Shown here in pieces: positions 51,181 through 61,439 of a stretch of 64,000 nt of DNA (positions are counted from its first letter, which is position 1; every line of letters begins with the position of its first letter). The stretch comes from Fasciolopsis buskii (Eukaryota > Platyhelminthes > Trematoda > Plagiorchiida > Fasciolidae): assembly GCA_008360955.1 (NCBI GenBank), contig LUCM01010028.1, positions 42,116 to 106,115 on the forward strand. The letters are read 5' to 3'. A model generated the notes under the pieces. That model searched no databases and was not told the DNA's origin. It worked only from the letters and a program-made list of their open reading frames with translations. Position numbers and translations under genes: made by a program.

Positions 51181-51542
51181 CCTTGCAACGGGTGTCTTAT
51201 TCAACTCCAGTGAGAGACCATCACCATTAGCTAGTGTATCCCTTTCAGCCTTATCCTTATCACTAGGCAGCTGCCAACCGTTTTCACGTAACTCATCAAC
51301 CTTTCTGAACTGTGCTCGCACATCATCAACTTGAAGCATGACCATGGCCCAGAATCCATCCAAATCACTGACAAGCGTGACCAAATCTGGACAATCGGTT
51401 TTCACAGTTTGTACTAGGTTTCCATTGTTTTGCTGACTAGCTGACCAGTCCAGGTTTTGTTGGCACAGGTTACGAAACTGCACAAACTTCTCGGACAGGA
51501 GTAGTTTGGCTTTTCCAACAGCAGTCCGCATAAGACCCGCAA
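51181..51542 (-). CDS. DLGAP/GKAP-like protein, core GKAP-domain exon
   Basis: This exon encodes residues 134 (shared) to 254. It starts after CACTTTCTTTCGCATTTAG in phase 1 and ends AGG/GTAAGTATCC in phase 0. AVGKAKLLLSEKFVQF and LCQQNLD, then DLDGFWAMVMLQVDDVRAQF and DELRENGWQLPSDK, follow the GKAP domain order closely. The vertebrate counterpart has the pattern RSAVG..QLL.S.K.QQF..LC.QNL, then DLAGFWD.LQLSIEDV..KFDEL. Between LCQQNLD and DGFW there are about 16-18 extra residues (Gln/Asn/Val-rich) compared with the vertebrate proteins as I remember them. DLGAPs are cytoplasmic scaffolds linking MAGUK proteins and Shank beneath synaptic membranes. I assign the family, not a specific paralogue. 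Confidence 0.92.
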
Positions 51543-53090
51543 CTAAATGCGAAAGAAAGTGAACAAACAATCAAGATAAGCAAGAGATAACATGGTAAAG
51601 AACAGTGAAAAAGTATCGGTTGGTATTCAGAGCAAAACTATCGCAAACTTGTGTAGGTTGACCTTATAGATGGAATAGTTTTCCTTAGCGAGAAGCATGC
51701 AGTGATATACAGAAATAGCACCCAAAAATGCCTTCATTAGGGCTCTAGATTCCTGTGATTTTCTAAATACGCTCGCAGTTAGCTATAACGCCTTTGTTGT
51801 TTGATTTGAGCAAACTGCTCTCTCAACGTCACATGCGGATTTGGGTGACTCACATGCGTTGTGCTCATCATCGTATTGAACAGTATTAAACAGCAAACCA
51901 AATCTCACTGGCCGCTGACTTTCTCATTTCGTTATGCCTATGTGGATCGATTTCGCCTCTTTTCGAACATGAGGTACCTGCGACACTTGTGCCCCAATTC
52001 TGACACATTGTGTGCTGTGTAGAAAGGATCGCTAACACTCAGGTAACAATACTTGTAAACTTTGGATGAAGGGTGATCTGAAGCTGTAACAGCAAGAACG
52101 TCAGAAGCGCATAGAAATAAACAATCGAAAGGAAGAAGCATCTGGTAAGCTAATGGAATCTGAAAAGTAAAAAAACCGCGCGATCCACGGTTAAAAGGTC
52201 GAAGGTCAAGAGAAAAAGTCCGAGAAGTTGGATTCATAACACGAATAAAACGGAGTACATACACGGGGAGATGATGAATGAATACATCCAGAAGGGAAGC
52301 AAAGCTACCGTAAGAATTACTGATTCAAACTAGCATGGTAAGGCGTGTTACATCGAAAGCGAGTGGCCATACGAGTGTCGATGGGATAAGACCCTTCAGG
52401 TCCTTGGAATGGAAACCACTTCAAAGAAGATAGTGCTGACGATCAACTTTTCAACATTTTGTTTTTTATAAAATGTTCCGATGAAAGACTAGGACAAAAC
52501 ATCAGTACCGTTCGTTGGTCGACATGAAAAGTCTGAATTAGAATGCTATCAGCGAAGGAAATACGAGGTAATGGATTGTATACAGCTGAACTTTCGCACA
52601 TTAAGATTCTAACGACTATCATATGGATATGTGCTAGCACAATCAACACAGGAATGGAATAATTTAGGGAGAGTGGGTTTTTCGGCGCGATGTATATATA
52701 TATATATATATATATAATGTATAGTCATTTAAAAACTGTCACATATTTGATAGTAACAAAAGACTTTGACACTGCAGCCAATCACTAAAGCCGTGAGACT
52801 TATGGGACTTGCCATCAGTTCGACGAACAAAAATGCTCCTTTGAATCACATTTCGATTGAAACCAACCTCAATGGGAATAAATTAATGGATCTTTTTCAA
52901 GCTCAAGCCAAACGATTTTGAGCTTAAACCAACTTTGACTAAGAAAGGTAGAGTAGGTTCATTGGCATCCGAGCAAATGTTCAGTCATACACCTCTGGAT
53001 CAAATCAAACGGAAATTCACATGAAAGTCCACTAGTGTTGGCTACACAGAATGTGTGGGTTTCCAATCGCAAAAAAGAACGGACACTTAC
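51543..53090 (-). other. Intron of the DLGAP-like gene, phase 1
   Basis: 1.55 kb, with donor GAAG/GTAAGTGTCC and acceptor TTTAG/TTGCGG. It contains a (TA)n tract at 52693-52716. The minus-strand open frame at 51938-52264 (108 codons) has no motif and is taken as chance. Confidence 0.75.
52693..52716. repeat. (TA)n microsatellite
   Basis: Pure TA dinucleotide run in an intron. Confidence 0.95.
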
Positions 53091-53309
53091 CTTCTTCGTT
53101 AATTGTGGGAGTTGATTTCAAATCGGCCTCCGTCCGTTCGATCTGGATTCGGATTTCCGATTGGACTTGTTCGGTAAGCCGAAGAAAATAGTTTCCATCT
53201 ATAGTATCTGATGGCTCGATTGTGGTTTTCTCCGAATTCAACTGTGCTTGAGGACTGGTCGTGGGACAGAGTATTTTCGTATCCTCATTGGGCTCTTCCA
53301 TTATTGATT
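53091..53309 (-). CDS. DLGAP/GKAP-like protein, exon opening the GKAP domain
   Basis: This exon encodes about residues 61-133. The acceptor CTAACTCACTCTTTTCGAG follows a near-consensus branch sequence (CTAAC), though the branch is close to the AG. An in-frame TGA 32 bases upstream of the exon forces the start to lie here. It begins EESIMEEPNED-like in the spliced frame (the first codon is shared with the previous exon) and ends TPTINEE before a phase-1 donor. DGNYFLRLTEQVQSEI matches the start of the GKAP domain, where vertebrate DLGAPs have DG.WF followed by a basic/hydrophobic helix. The preceding segment is acidic and Ser/Thr-rich, as expected for the disordered part ahead of the domain. 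Confidence 0.85.
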
Positions 53310-54250
53310 CTCGAAAAGAGTGAGTTAGGGAAGCATGACCAGGATCACCTGAGAAGAAAGTGCATTTCGTTCCGAATATTTCAGTTAAAAAATCACTGGG
53401 ACCAAGTAGAAGGGAAAGTGATTATACCAGATGACCAGTTCAAATTGATTCCACACATGTATAAGAAAACGAAAGAATGTGCAATCAAAAGTGAAAAAGA
53501 ACGGAACATATGCACTTAGATCAATGCACAGGAACAAAAAAGAATGGATTAAATGCAAATGAATTTTCGGTATTGTAGACCCGACGAACCATAGGAAGGA
53601 ACTTTACTACCGCCATAAAGTCGTAAATTTCGGAGTGGAAACGAGAGCACTCAACAGACCTGTTGCTCAGCTACAGTCTCTAAAAAAGACGTGCAAAAGC
53701 GTACGAAATTGGTCAACGTGTGCATCAATCTGTTGTACAGGGCACCCGGTACGTCTACTGGTGTTAGCAGACAGGAGCATCAGGTGAACTTGTGCTCACA
53801 CCTAGACTGTCCACCGAAATGCCTCAACCGGTGCTGATCCTAATAAAACAATGTTGAGCAAACAGTACTACTCATTTCAGTATACTGATTGTCTCAGATG
53901 TGATGCAGAGCTTTTAATTTCGTTTTACTGTCATACAGTGACTGAATCTGACAGGTCACTAAGATCACGAGCATCAGATGAACCGAAACTGAAAAAAAGT
54001 AGGTGCGGCTAGAACGGAGGTATCAACATCTTGATTCGCTATATAATCAAGTACAAAGACAGAAAGATCGACAGCACATACTTCTCAAATTGACTGGCAA
54101 TAAATAAAACAGTGTTGGATCCTTCGATAAAAAGCGTGCAGTACTGATGTAGATGATAACTGTGGCAATCTCCTTTACTAGTTCAAATCCGCGTTAAGCA
54201 CATTGTTCATATTAAAATTGCGGGAAAGGCAGAACACTTAAGGGGGTAGT

Positions 54251-54729
54251 TTTGCTAGCCCATTGCCTCAGTATACCTTCCACGTATGCTTGTAAATGAA
54301 ACAATGCAACCAGATACCAGTCTCTGGTCAGAAATGAAAACCAACAGTGGCATACATTTTTCGAAATGGGATAAATCAAGTGGGACTACAGGGGCTATCG
54401 CCGTCCTTATTCAACGACGATGACAAGGTGATAACATCAAAGTTAACGAAATTCCTATGGTCAATCTAGATGGCAAACGGGTTTCCAACAGCTGGTGTGA
54501 ATCCGTGGTAGTACGGATTTACGATACACGTGATAAATCCTTACGTGGAAACTACAGGAGAGCTAGTTTAGCAAACAATGCATTCAAACTGCTCGCAGGC
54601 ATTATCAACCGCCCAATATCTAGTACTCGCGGAGTATCAAGCCAGTTCCCGATCCGGCCAAAGTTGCACTAATCAAATATTCACTCATACGAAAATCTTA
54701 AGATATAGGCACACTTTCTGTGTACTCAT
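54251..54729 (+). repeat. Left arm of inverted repeat of the RTE remnant
   Basis: 479 bases match the reverse complement of 55153-55830 (after removing the 198-base duplication there) with almost no differences. The 71-codon frame at 54457-54672 is identical in translation to those on the minus strand in the right arm. It is an inverted copy of part of the RTE element itself. Such identity in a long-dead element implies a very recent rearrangement or a fold-back assembly error. Confidence 0.9.
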
Positions 54730-55152
54730 GATTACTAAATTTCCTGGTCATAAAGACAGAAGATGCTTCTCAAACAACATACATTATCGTTCAGACAATC
54801 GAGGTAAGCTTGCAACCAACTTGGATTCCCAATCTCTTGCATAATAGCAACCGCATATTTTATGTCAGACAACTTCTTGCCCGAGCAAATACCAACGCGG
54901 TTATTCTCACAAGAGAATAAGACGGTTTTCATAATCAAATCAGGGACAAAGTTAAAAGGGAACGCTGAGAGAGGGCAATCTTGATGAAAGCCACTACTAA
55001 CGAAGAACTCGACGATAAATCGCAATAATCAGGAAATCGGCTTCTGCTGTTCGCATATAGAGATGAGAAAATTGAAATGAATTTCTCTGGCCACGGAACT
55101 GCACGACAGTTTGGACCGAATGTCCCTTTCAGGTCAACCAAGCGAAAGATCG

Positions 55153-55830
55153 TGAGTACACAGAAAGTGTGCCTATATCTTAAGATTTTCGTATGAGTGA
55201 ATATTTGATTAGTGCAACTTTGGCCGGATCGGGAACTGGCTTGATACTCCGCGAGTACTAGATATTGGGCGGTTGATAATGCCTGCGAGCAGTTTGAATG
55301 CATTGTTTGCTAAACTAGCTCTCCTGTAGTTTCCACGTAAGGATTTATCACGTGTATCGTAAATCCGTACTACCACGGATTCACACCAGCNATGTGCGAG
55401 CACAGAGATGTGTATAAGAGACAGGATCGGGAACTGGCTTGATACTCCGCGAGTACTAGATATTGGGCGGTTGATAATGCCTGCGAGCAGTTTGAATGCA
55501 TTGTTTGCTAAACTAGCTCTCCTGTAGTTTCCACGTAAGGATTTATCACGTGTATCGTAAATCCGTACTACCACGGATTCACACCAGCTGTTGGAAACCC
55601 GTTTGCCATCTAGATTGACCATAGGAATTTCGTTAACTTTGATGTTATCACCTTGTCATCGTCGTTGAATAAGGACGGCGATAGCCCCTGTAGTCCCACT
55701 TGATTTATCCCATTTCGAAAAATGTATGCCACTGTTGGTTTTCATTTCTGACCAGAGACTGGTATCTGGTTGCATTGTTTCATTTACAAGCATACGTGGA
55801 AGGTATACTGAGGCAATGGGCTAGCAAAAC
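55153..55830 (-). repeat. Right arm of inverted repeat, with internal duplication
   Basis: Reverse-complement partner of 54251-54729. It contains the duplicated block 55227-55390 = 55425-55588 around the N and adapter. Without that 198-base insertion its length (480) equals that of the left arm (479). Confidence 0.9.
55391..55424. other. Sequencing-library adapter inside the assembly
   Basis: After an ambiguous base at 55391 and 14 unrelated bases comes AGATGTGTATAAGAGACAG at 55406-55424. This is exactly the 19-base Tn5 (Nextera) mosaic end used in transposase library preparation. It sits between two identical 164-base copies. This is contamination or a mis-join, not a genomic feature. Confidence 0.97.
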
Positions 55831-57162
55831 CAATCCACTAAGTGGTCTGTCCAACGATCCTAGAACGCTCCTGAAGGAGAATCGCCGAAGTGCCCGATTC
55901 TTTGACTACCTTGCTTACACCAATACTCCTAATCAGTCGAAGAACGATGTCGGTAACCATTGCCTCATTCATTTCCCCACAAATCTCTAATCATCACTGG
56001 TCGCAGTCATTTCTCAGGTTTCATATCAGTTGACATCTCCGAAGTTTACGCGACTGATTATATGCGGCAACCGGAGGAATGGATCGCCGACCATTCAACA
56101 GAACAAGTGAATTCGAAGATATCTATTGGTCGACTAGTCAAGGCTCGACTCGCGTGTGCGAATCGATCCCGATCCCACCCTGACCACGATGCTTACAAGA
56201 GGCAACAAATACACATCGGTTAAGGTCGCTGGGTCACGGTTTGCGCATGCACGCAGAACGTTTGATTCGCTGTAAGCTGTTCACCGAGATAGGTAGTGGT
56301 TGGAAAAGAAGTCAAGGTGATCAGTCGACAACATAACAGAAAAGTTATGAAACCCTTGATCGAATGGCTGTTTCGCGTAGGTACAGTTAGATTGTCGGAC
56401 AGGAGTCCACGAGATCTCCTACGCAATGAATGGAGGCAATAAGTGATATGGTTCCATTCCCCACTCAATGGTATTCTTACTCTCGAAATCTGTCTTCCTC
56501 TAAATAGTTGTTCCAGTTGCTACTACCTTGGAGTTCATCTTTCACTGTTTCTCGTCTTCTTTAGCTCCTTAGAGCAGGTGAGGCTGTGATGTAGCAAAGA
56601 AAAAACAGTACGTTGGTGCATGGTTAAGGATTACAAAAACTAAAGTGAATTGAAAGGCCGTGTGTTCAGCATATGATGAGAAAAGTACATCAGCAGCTGC
56701 TGGTTATTTAAATGTCGAGAACAGGTCTGGTCCTTGAAAAGTGAAACAAAATGAAGCGGGAGAAAGTGAGCCTAATGTGGGAGTAAACTATGAATAAATG
56801 GAACCTAAGATTCGAACTTATAAAAACATCGGGGTAACTGGTATATTTATTTTCAAGCACTGAGTCTCTCAGAAACAGAACAGGGAAGACGGGGGTTCAC
56901 GTAAACCGCGGACAGGATCCGAACCAGCATCTTCGACTACGCTCAAAAATCCAACAAAAAAGTCGACATAGAAACGCAAATGGAAATAAAATTTCGAACC
57001 TGGTGTGAATGGTGGTGCTTAATCACCAAGGTTAAGGAAACTGACAAAGAGGGATTAGAAAAATTGGTAATTAGTTATGATGCACCCAAAAGATGACGAG
57101 ATTAGCACTGGTGCGATAATAACAGGCTGAATTACCAATAAACAAAAACTGAAATGACTTAC

Positions 57163-57343
57163 CTGTCGCCATTGCTGCTGCTGTGTCTTCGCCATCCCCG
57201 TGATGAAAAAGTAAGCTAGTTTCCGGACTTCCAATAGAAGTCGTCATTCGACCTCGTGGGCTGGCATGTGCTACGGCAAGCATAATCAACGAAGATCGAT
57301 GCCAATGCACTTGATCCTCAGAGTTGCCAGTCTGGCTGCGGGT
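57163..57343 (-). CDS. DLGAP-like protein, upstream exon
   Basis: Bounded by a strong acceptor (TTTTCTTCCTCCAG) and the donor GCGACAG/GTAAGTC. It encodes about 60 residues from TRSQTGNSEDQVHWHRSS to DTAAAMAT and ends in phase 1, which joins exactly to the exon at 53309. The other two frames contain stops, so the frame is secure. The sequence is low in known motifs, as expected for the poorly conserved region ahead of the GKAP domain, so assignment to this gene rests on strand, phase and splice sites. A second AG eight bases inside (ACCCGCAG/CCAG, exon start 57335) would also work, in phase 2, and would match the donor of the candidate exon at 57459. Confidence 0.7.
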
Positions 57344-57458
57344 CTGGAGGAAGAAAACTTGAAAAGTCACGGCGAAGTTACACCAGTATAAAATCAAATA
57401 ATAGTGAACCCAATTTATGAACTGACTGATCGTGAAGTTGTAGAATGCAATCATGTAC

Positions 57459-57553
57459 CTGGATGCAAAATGCATCGCCTCCTCAAAAGATTGTGGATCT
57501 GCGGGACAACTGATTGATGTTTTGTGCTCATCTCCTGTCACCTTTATGAACAT
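57459..57553 (-). CDS. Candidate further upstream exon of the DLGAP-like gene
   Basis: The frame reads MFIKVTGDEHKTSISC and PADPQSFEEAMHFAS up to GCATCCAG/GTACATG, in phase 2. If spliced to the alternative acceptor at 57335 the frame is kept (giving AS-S-QTG) and the intron is only 123 bases, a size seen in flatworm genes. The peptide is protein-like. Against it, the donor is weak, no good acceptor is seen at its 5' end, and the whole interval to 57163 happens to be open, so it could also be unspliced or chance. The ATG at 57553 could be a start but has a poor context. Its 5' limit is therefore unknown. Confidence 0.35.
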
Positions 57554-57610
57554 ACACGAGTACGTATCTTGGAGTCAAGTATCTTAAGCGCTGAACTATT
57601 AACAGAATTC

Positions 57611-57637
57611 ACCACCACCACCACCACCACCACCACA
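57611..57637. repeat. (CAC)n trinucleotide repeat
   Basis: About nine perfect CAC/ACC units just upstream (in gene direction) of the candidate exon. No open frame through it is supported. Confidence 0.9.
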
Positions 57638-60600
57638 TTGTTCAAATAATCCGAATACGACGGTGTTCACACACACATAGCCTCTTAGCATAGCTGTACT
57701 CAGTCATCATGTTTCATAGCCCTATAGTAGAATCAATAGTACAGATGGGAGAGAATCATTTTGTGCAACCAAACTGTGCCCAAAAATCCAGACAACGCTC
57801 CTGAAAGTAAATAAGTGAGTCGTCAGAAGTATGCGCCTAGGGATTCAAGTTCGCGCCTCACTCGGAATGTCTATCAACATGCACTCAAATAACCGTTCGC
57901 CTCAAACACTCTCTGTCAAATGCGTTCTATACATTACTCTTCTTTGGTGATGTTCCCAAGGTGGTGCGATGACGAAGGAGAAGGCCCGGTGTTGTCCACC
58001 GGGTTGCTTGATCTTGGACAGTCGGTATAATGGAAATAGTTAAACGCGCACGGTGAAAACAACCGTTCAGTATTCTTTCCCTAGCACCTACTTTCTATGC
58101 AATTCGACTTAAATATTGTTGCGTAGCCACTATGCCTGCTTTCATTATATATATATATGTATATGTATATATATTGTATATATATATATATTATATATAT
58201 ATATATAGATGAATTTTAACGACCGACAGAAACCGCCCAACCACGAAAGAACGTGAGATGAATCACAAACGCTTTCGACAGACTGTTTTGAGATGAAGCG
58301 ATTCTGAGTATTTCAAGTTCTCCGGGCGATTGATCTTAGTAGTTGTTCTATGAATCTCGTGTGGCCAGCAAGTTTCAATTTTGTAGCCAATAACCTCGCA
58401 TCAATGTTCTCCGGTTGTAAACGCTATTTCGCAGCACAATTCACTCAAAAGTGAAATCCACGAAGAATACCGGGAAAAACAAACTGAAGCAATAGCAGGA
58501 AATTGCGCAAACGTGGAAAGATTTCAAGTGCAAAAACCCCACTGACAACAGCACTTAGGCATAACAACTGAAATCTCTGTCGCACGGGGTGAATTGGAGG
58601 GGCCCAGCTTTTATCATAAGAGAATAAGGTTCGTCTTTGAATTAATCCAGCCTTGGGAGGAAATTTCACACTTTGAAGGTATAAAACACATCCTCCGAAC
58701 ACAATGATATTTTGCATGCTTTTTCAAAAGTCAGTAATAATGTTGTCGATGAGGAGGGCAATTAGGATGATGTCTCGCCCACCGTTGGTAGCCCCTCCTA
58801 AGGTAGGTTTGTTGACAACCTTCGAACCTCGTTCGGTCCAGACATTATCATTCATGCAGTTAAGAAACACTCAGCTAATGTGCGTCCGCAGTCACAAACA
58901 CATTGTCGGGATATTTTAAGTCATAATTTGTTGTGAGTAGGCATTATTACCACCATTTACGCATGAAGATAGGGAGATTTTCATAATCATCCCAGGTGAA
59001 ATACTGAACAGTAAAAGTGAAAAAAGCAACCCTGGTGAACACCATTTATTGTACCGAACTACACTGAAAGATCGCAGAAGCATGGACTCGGCTTCAACCG
59101 CCGTATACAACGATTAAAAATGAGAAACGGACTTCTCTGGCATATAATTCGATGAAAGCCAATAACACAGAGTTGCATGGTCGAGTTAGCCGACTGTCGT
59201 TTTTATATGAAGAAAGATATACCACGAATCTGTGCGAGTTGTCTGTGTTCTAAAATTTGCCGCAGAGACATGGGATCGACACAACTGCGACTGGATGGGA
59301 AATAATGCCTACGAATTATGTGAGTGCAGGTTTTTGTTAACTCGTACGTTTAAACTGATCTGGGGGAGGATGAGCATACCGTCTTACTTCCCACTGTTCG
59401 ATTAAATATCATGGATGTCTGTGACTATAACTCTGAGATTTACAGATCATTTTCAATGAGGACTGAGGACTGAGGACCAGTAAATTGGTTTAGGTTGGAC
59501 TAATCCATATTTGGAGTTTATACCAAAATAGCAGGATTCAACTGAGTCTGTGCATAATGAACTGTTCAGTTTACAAACTTCGTTGGCGCTCGTGACAGTC
59601 ACCCCCCAAGGTATATTAAACTGCTCATTTCTGAACTGAAGATCCGAGATTGCCTAGGCAAAAGATATTGGTAGCCGTAGGATTTCGACATGGCATGAGG
59701 AACAAGGTGTTCGAGATCTTGAAAAATCTGCATGTATTTTCTCATTCGAAATGGATTTCACGAGCCATCACTAGACAGCTCAGGAAACTGGGGCATTCGC
59801 ATGGCAAGCCGAGGGTTCCTAGATCTATCTCAACTCACAGTTGATAATTTCAAGTGCAGGGAATTCAAGTGGGATTTTTGCTACCTGTTACATTCGCAGT
59901 TGCCGCCTTATTTGAACCCAATCATTTTGATAGGCTGAAACCATTGTAGATTAGTGGAAGCTCAATTCGGCAGTGAAGTGGTCGACCATTATCTTACCGG
60001 TATCTCGGAATTGTGACAAGAAAACGGATCAACCAGCAGTCGCCTTCTTAATTACACAAATACACTTCTGAAGTTTGAGGAATTTCTAATTCAACCATGC
60101 CCGTTATTTTGTTTAAATGTTCTTCGCGAAAAGTTGAAATATTTTCAAATAGAGGCAATAAAACAGCACCAAAATCAGTGGACCGAATAAAATCGGGACG
60201 GTGACGGATCGTGAAACCACACGTGCGTTGGACATTACAAATTGCAACCAGTGATCATAAGTTTAAGCAGATTGACCAGGAACATTTACAGCTTATCGGA
60301 TGATTGTGCCGCCAGGAGGTTTTCGTACAACTTGATGGTGGGGTGCAGCGAGACCAAAAACCGTGACGGACAAGTTCACGACAAAGAACACACATTATTA
60401 ACGTGCGCACAAAATTAATACTCAAAGTTCACGTCAGATACTGCATAACAGTAATATGTATAGCGCGATTCGTAAGATATTCACAAAAAGGATCGAACAA
60501 AGACTCGCGTTAGACGTACCCGTGAGCGCCGCATCTGGACAGTGCCTGAGGCTGAGTCATACATATCTCGGCCTGGAGATGGGCAGGGTGACTGTGAGAT

Positions 60601-61253
60601 AGTCTAGAAGAAATAAACCGGAAGTGAAAACGGGAATCAAGCGGGTTCAAACGCAGATGGGTTCCATGCACGTGTAAAGAATCGGGTTAACAGAAGCCGG
60701 ATTAGTGAACGGAACCGCGATTGTCTTTAAAAACAACATACTACGAACTAAACGAAATGCGAAAATAGTTTGATGATTAGTGAGGGAATGCAGCAAAAGC
60801 ATATCCAGAATCCAGAGGTTAACACACGCAACCGGAATTGTCCAGACCACCGAGTAATGTACTCGAAAGATGAAACAACCAACATCTTCGTATATAGGCT
60901 AACAATCAAAGCATCCCAGTAATAGTGCAACAAAATGGACATGATGGAAGCCGTTATCTTATTATCAAAAATGCGGGTCGCATTGAGACTCGCCTTGGAA
61001 TGTGCAACACCAGATGTTGGATATTAAATAACAGCCTACCTCCATCGATGCAATAATTAACTGCGTGACCAACCCTACTATTCCTCGCCGAACAGATTAT
61101 TAAAAAGGAGGCATTTTTCCCCGACCATACTATGCGAATAATAGTAACAATGAATAAGTGGCTGTGGACGTGCAGTGGTAGTGCCCGGCGGCGTAGTGGG
61201 CTTTCGCTTAGCAACCACCATCGCTGTAAACTCTCGTGAAAGTGTGAGCATGG

Positions 61254-61255
<2 letters not shown>
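57638..61255. other. No gene recognised; intronic or 5' of the DLGAP-like gene
   Basis: I searched the minus strand here for further DLGAP exons and found none I can defend. A compound (TA)n/(GTATAT)n tract lies at 58145-58206. Open frames are below 100 codons and without motifs. The gene's 5' exons probably lie beyond the window. Confidence 0.5.
58145..58206. repeat. Compound TA/GT microsatellite
   Basis: Interrupted TATATA with TGTATATGTATATA and TTGTATA units, about 60 bases. Confidence 0.95.
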
Positions 61256-61309
<54 letters not shown>

Positions 61310-61437
61310 CGAAACTCATGCAACGGACATTACATGAGCGATCTCGGTCCCATCCAGCAGCAGCATAGGGAAGTAAATAGTTCAATTTGCATTTCTTTTA
61401 ATCAGCAAGAACTGGTGAAGCTTTCGATAGTAAGCTG
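61256..61437 (+). repeat. (TA)n plus 132-bp block, first copy
   Basis: About 25 TA units (61256-61307) run into a 132-base block (61306-61437) that is identical to 62528-62659. The block ends exactly at the ambiguous base 61438. Opposite-strand IYIYIY frames are artefacts of the TA run. Confidence 0.9.
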
Positions 61438-61438
61438 N
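61438..61438. other. Ambiguous base at a probable assembly join
   Basis: A single N directly after the first copy of the 132-base duplicated block and directly before RTE fragment B. This is the same pattern as at 55391. Confidence 0.8.
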
Positions 61439-61439
61439 T

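Larger units (their letters stand above)
54735..55830 (-). mobile_element. Dead RTE-type non-LTR retrotransposon fragment A
   Basis: Read on the minus strand from 55830 down to 54735, pieces in several frames follow a reverse transcriptase. In order they are SLFNDDDKVITSKLTKFLWS, then SWCESVVVRIYDTRDKSLRG with NYRRASLANNAFKLLAGI, then NQIFTHTKILRYRHTF, then EKFISIFSSLYANSRSR, then SSGFHQDCPLSAFPFNFVPD, then DIKYAVAIMQ. The last is where the catalytic YADD box should be (about 54857-54846), so both catalytic aspartates are lost. Frameshifts and stops confirm it is dead. Only the reverse transcriptase part is recognisable; the endonuclease would lie further upstream (above 55830) and is not clear. 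Confidence 0.8.
53310..57162 (-). other. Intron of the DLGAP-like gene, carrying RTE remnants and an assembly artefact
   Basis: 3.85 kb on paper, phase 1. Its middle (54251-55830) is a nearly perfect inverted repeat of a dead RTE element with an adapter inside (see those entries), so the true length is uncertain. Outside this block no gene is recognised. The open frames at 55700-56223 (plus) are mostly antisense to the RTE remnant and its upstream part. Confidence 0.65.

Noticed and set aside
51938..52264. 108-codon minus-strand frame
   Set aside because: It lies wholly inside an intron defined by matched splice sites and has no family motif.
54457..54672. Novel 71-residue protein present in three copies
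   Set aside because: It is a reverse transcriptase piece of a dead RTE element, multiplied by an inverted duplication and an adapter-linked mis-join.
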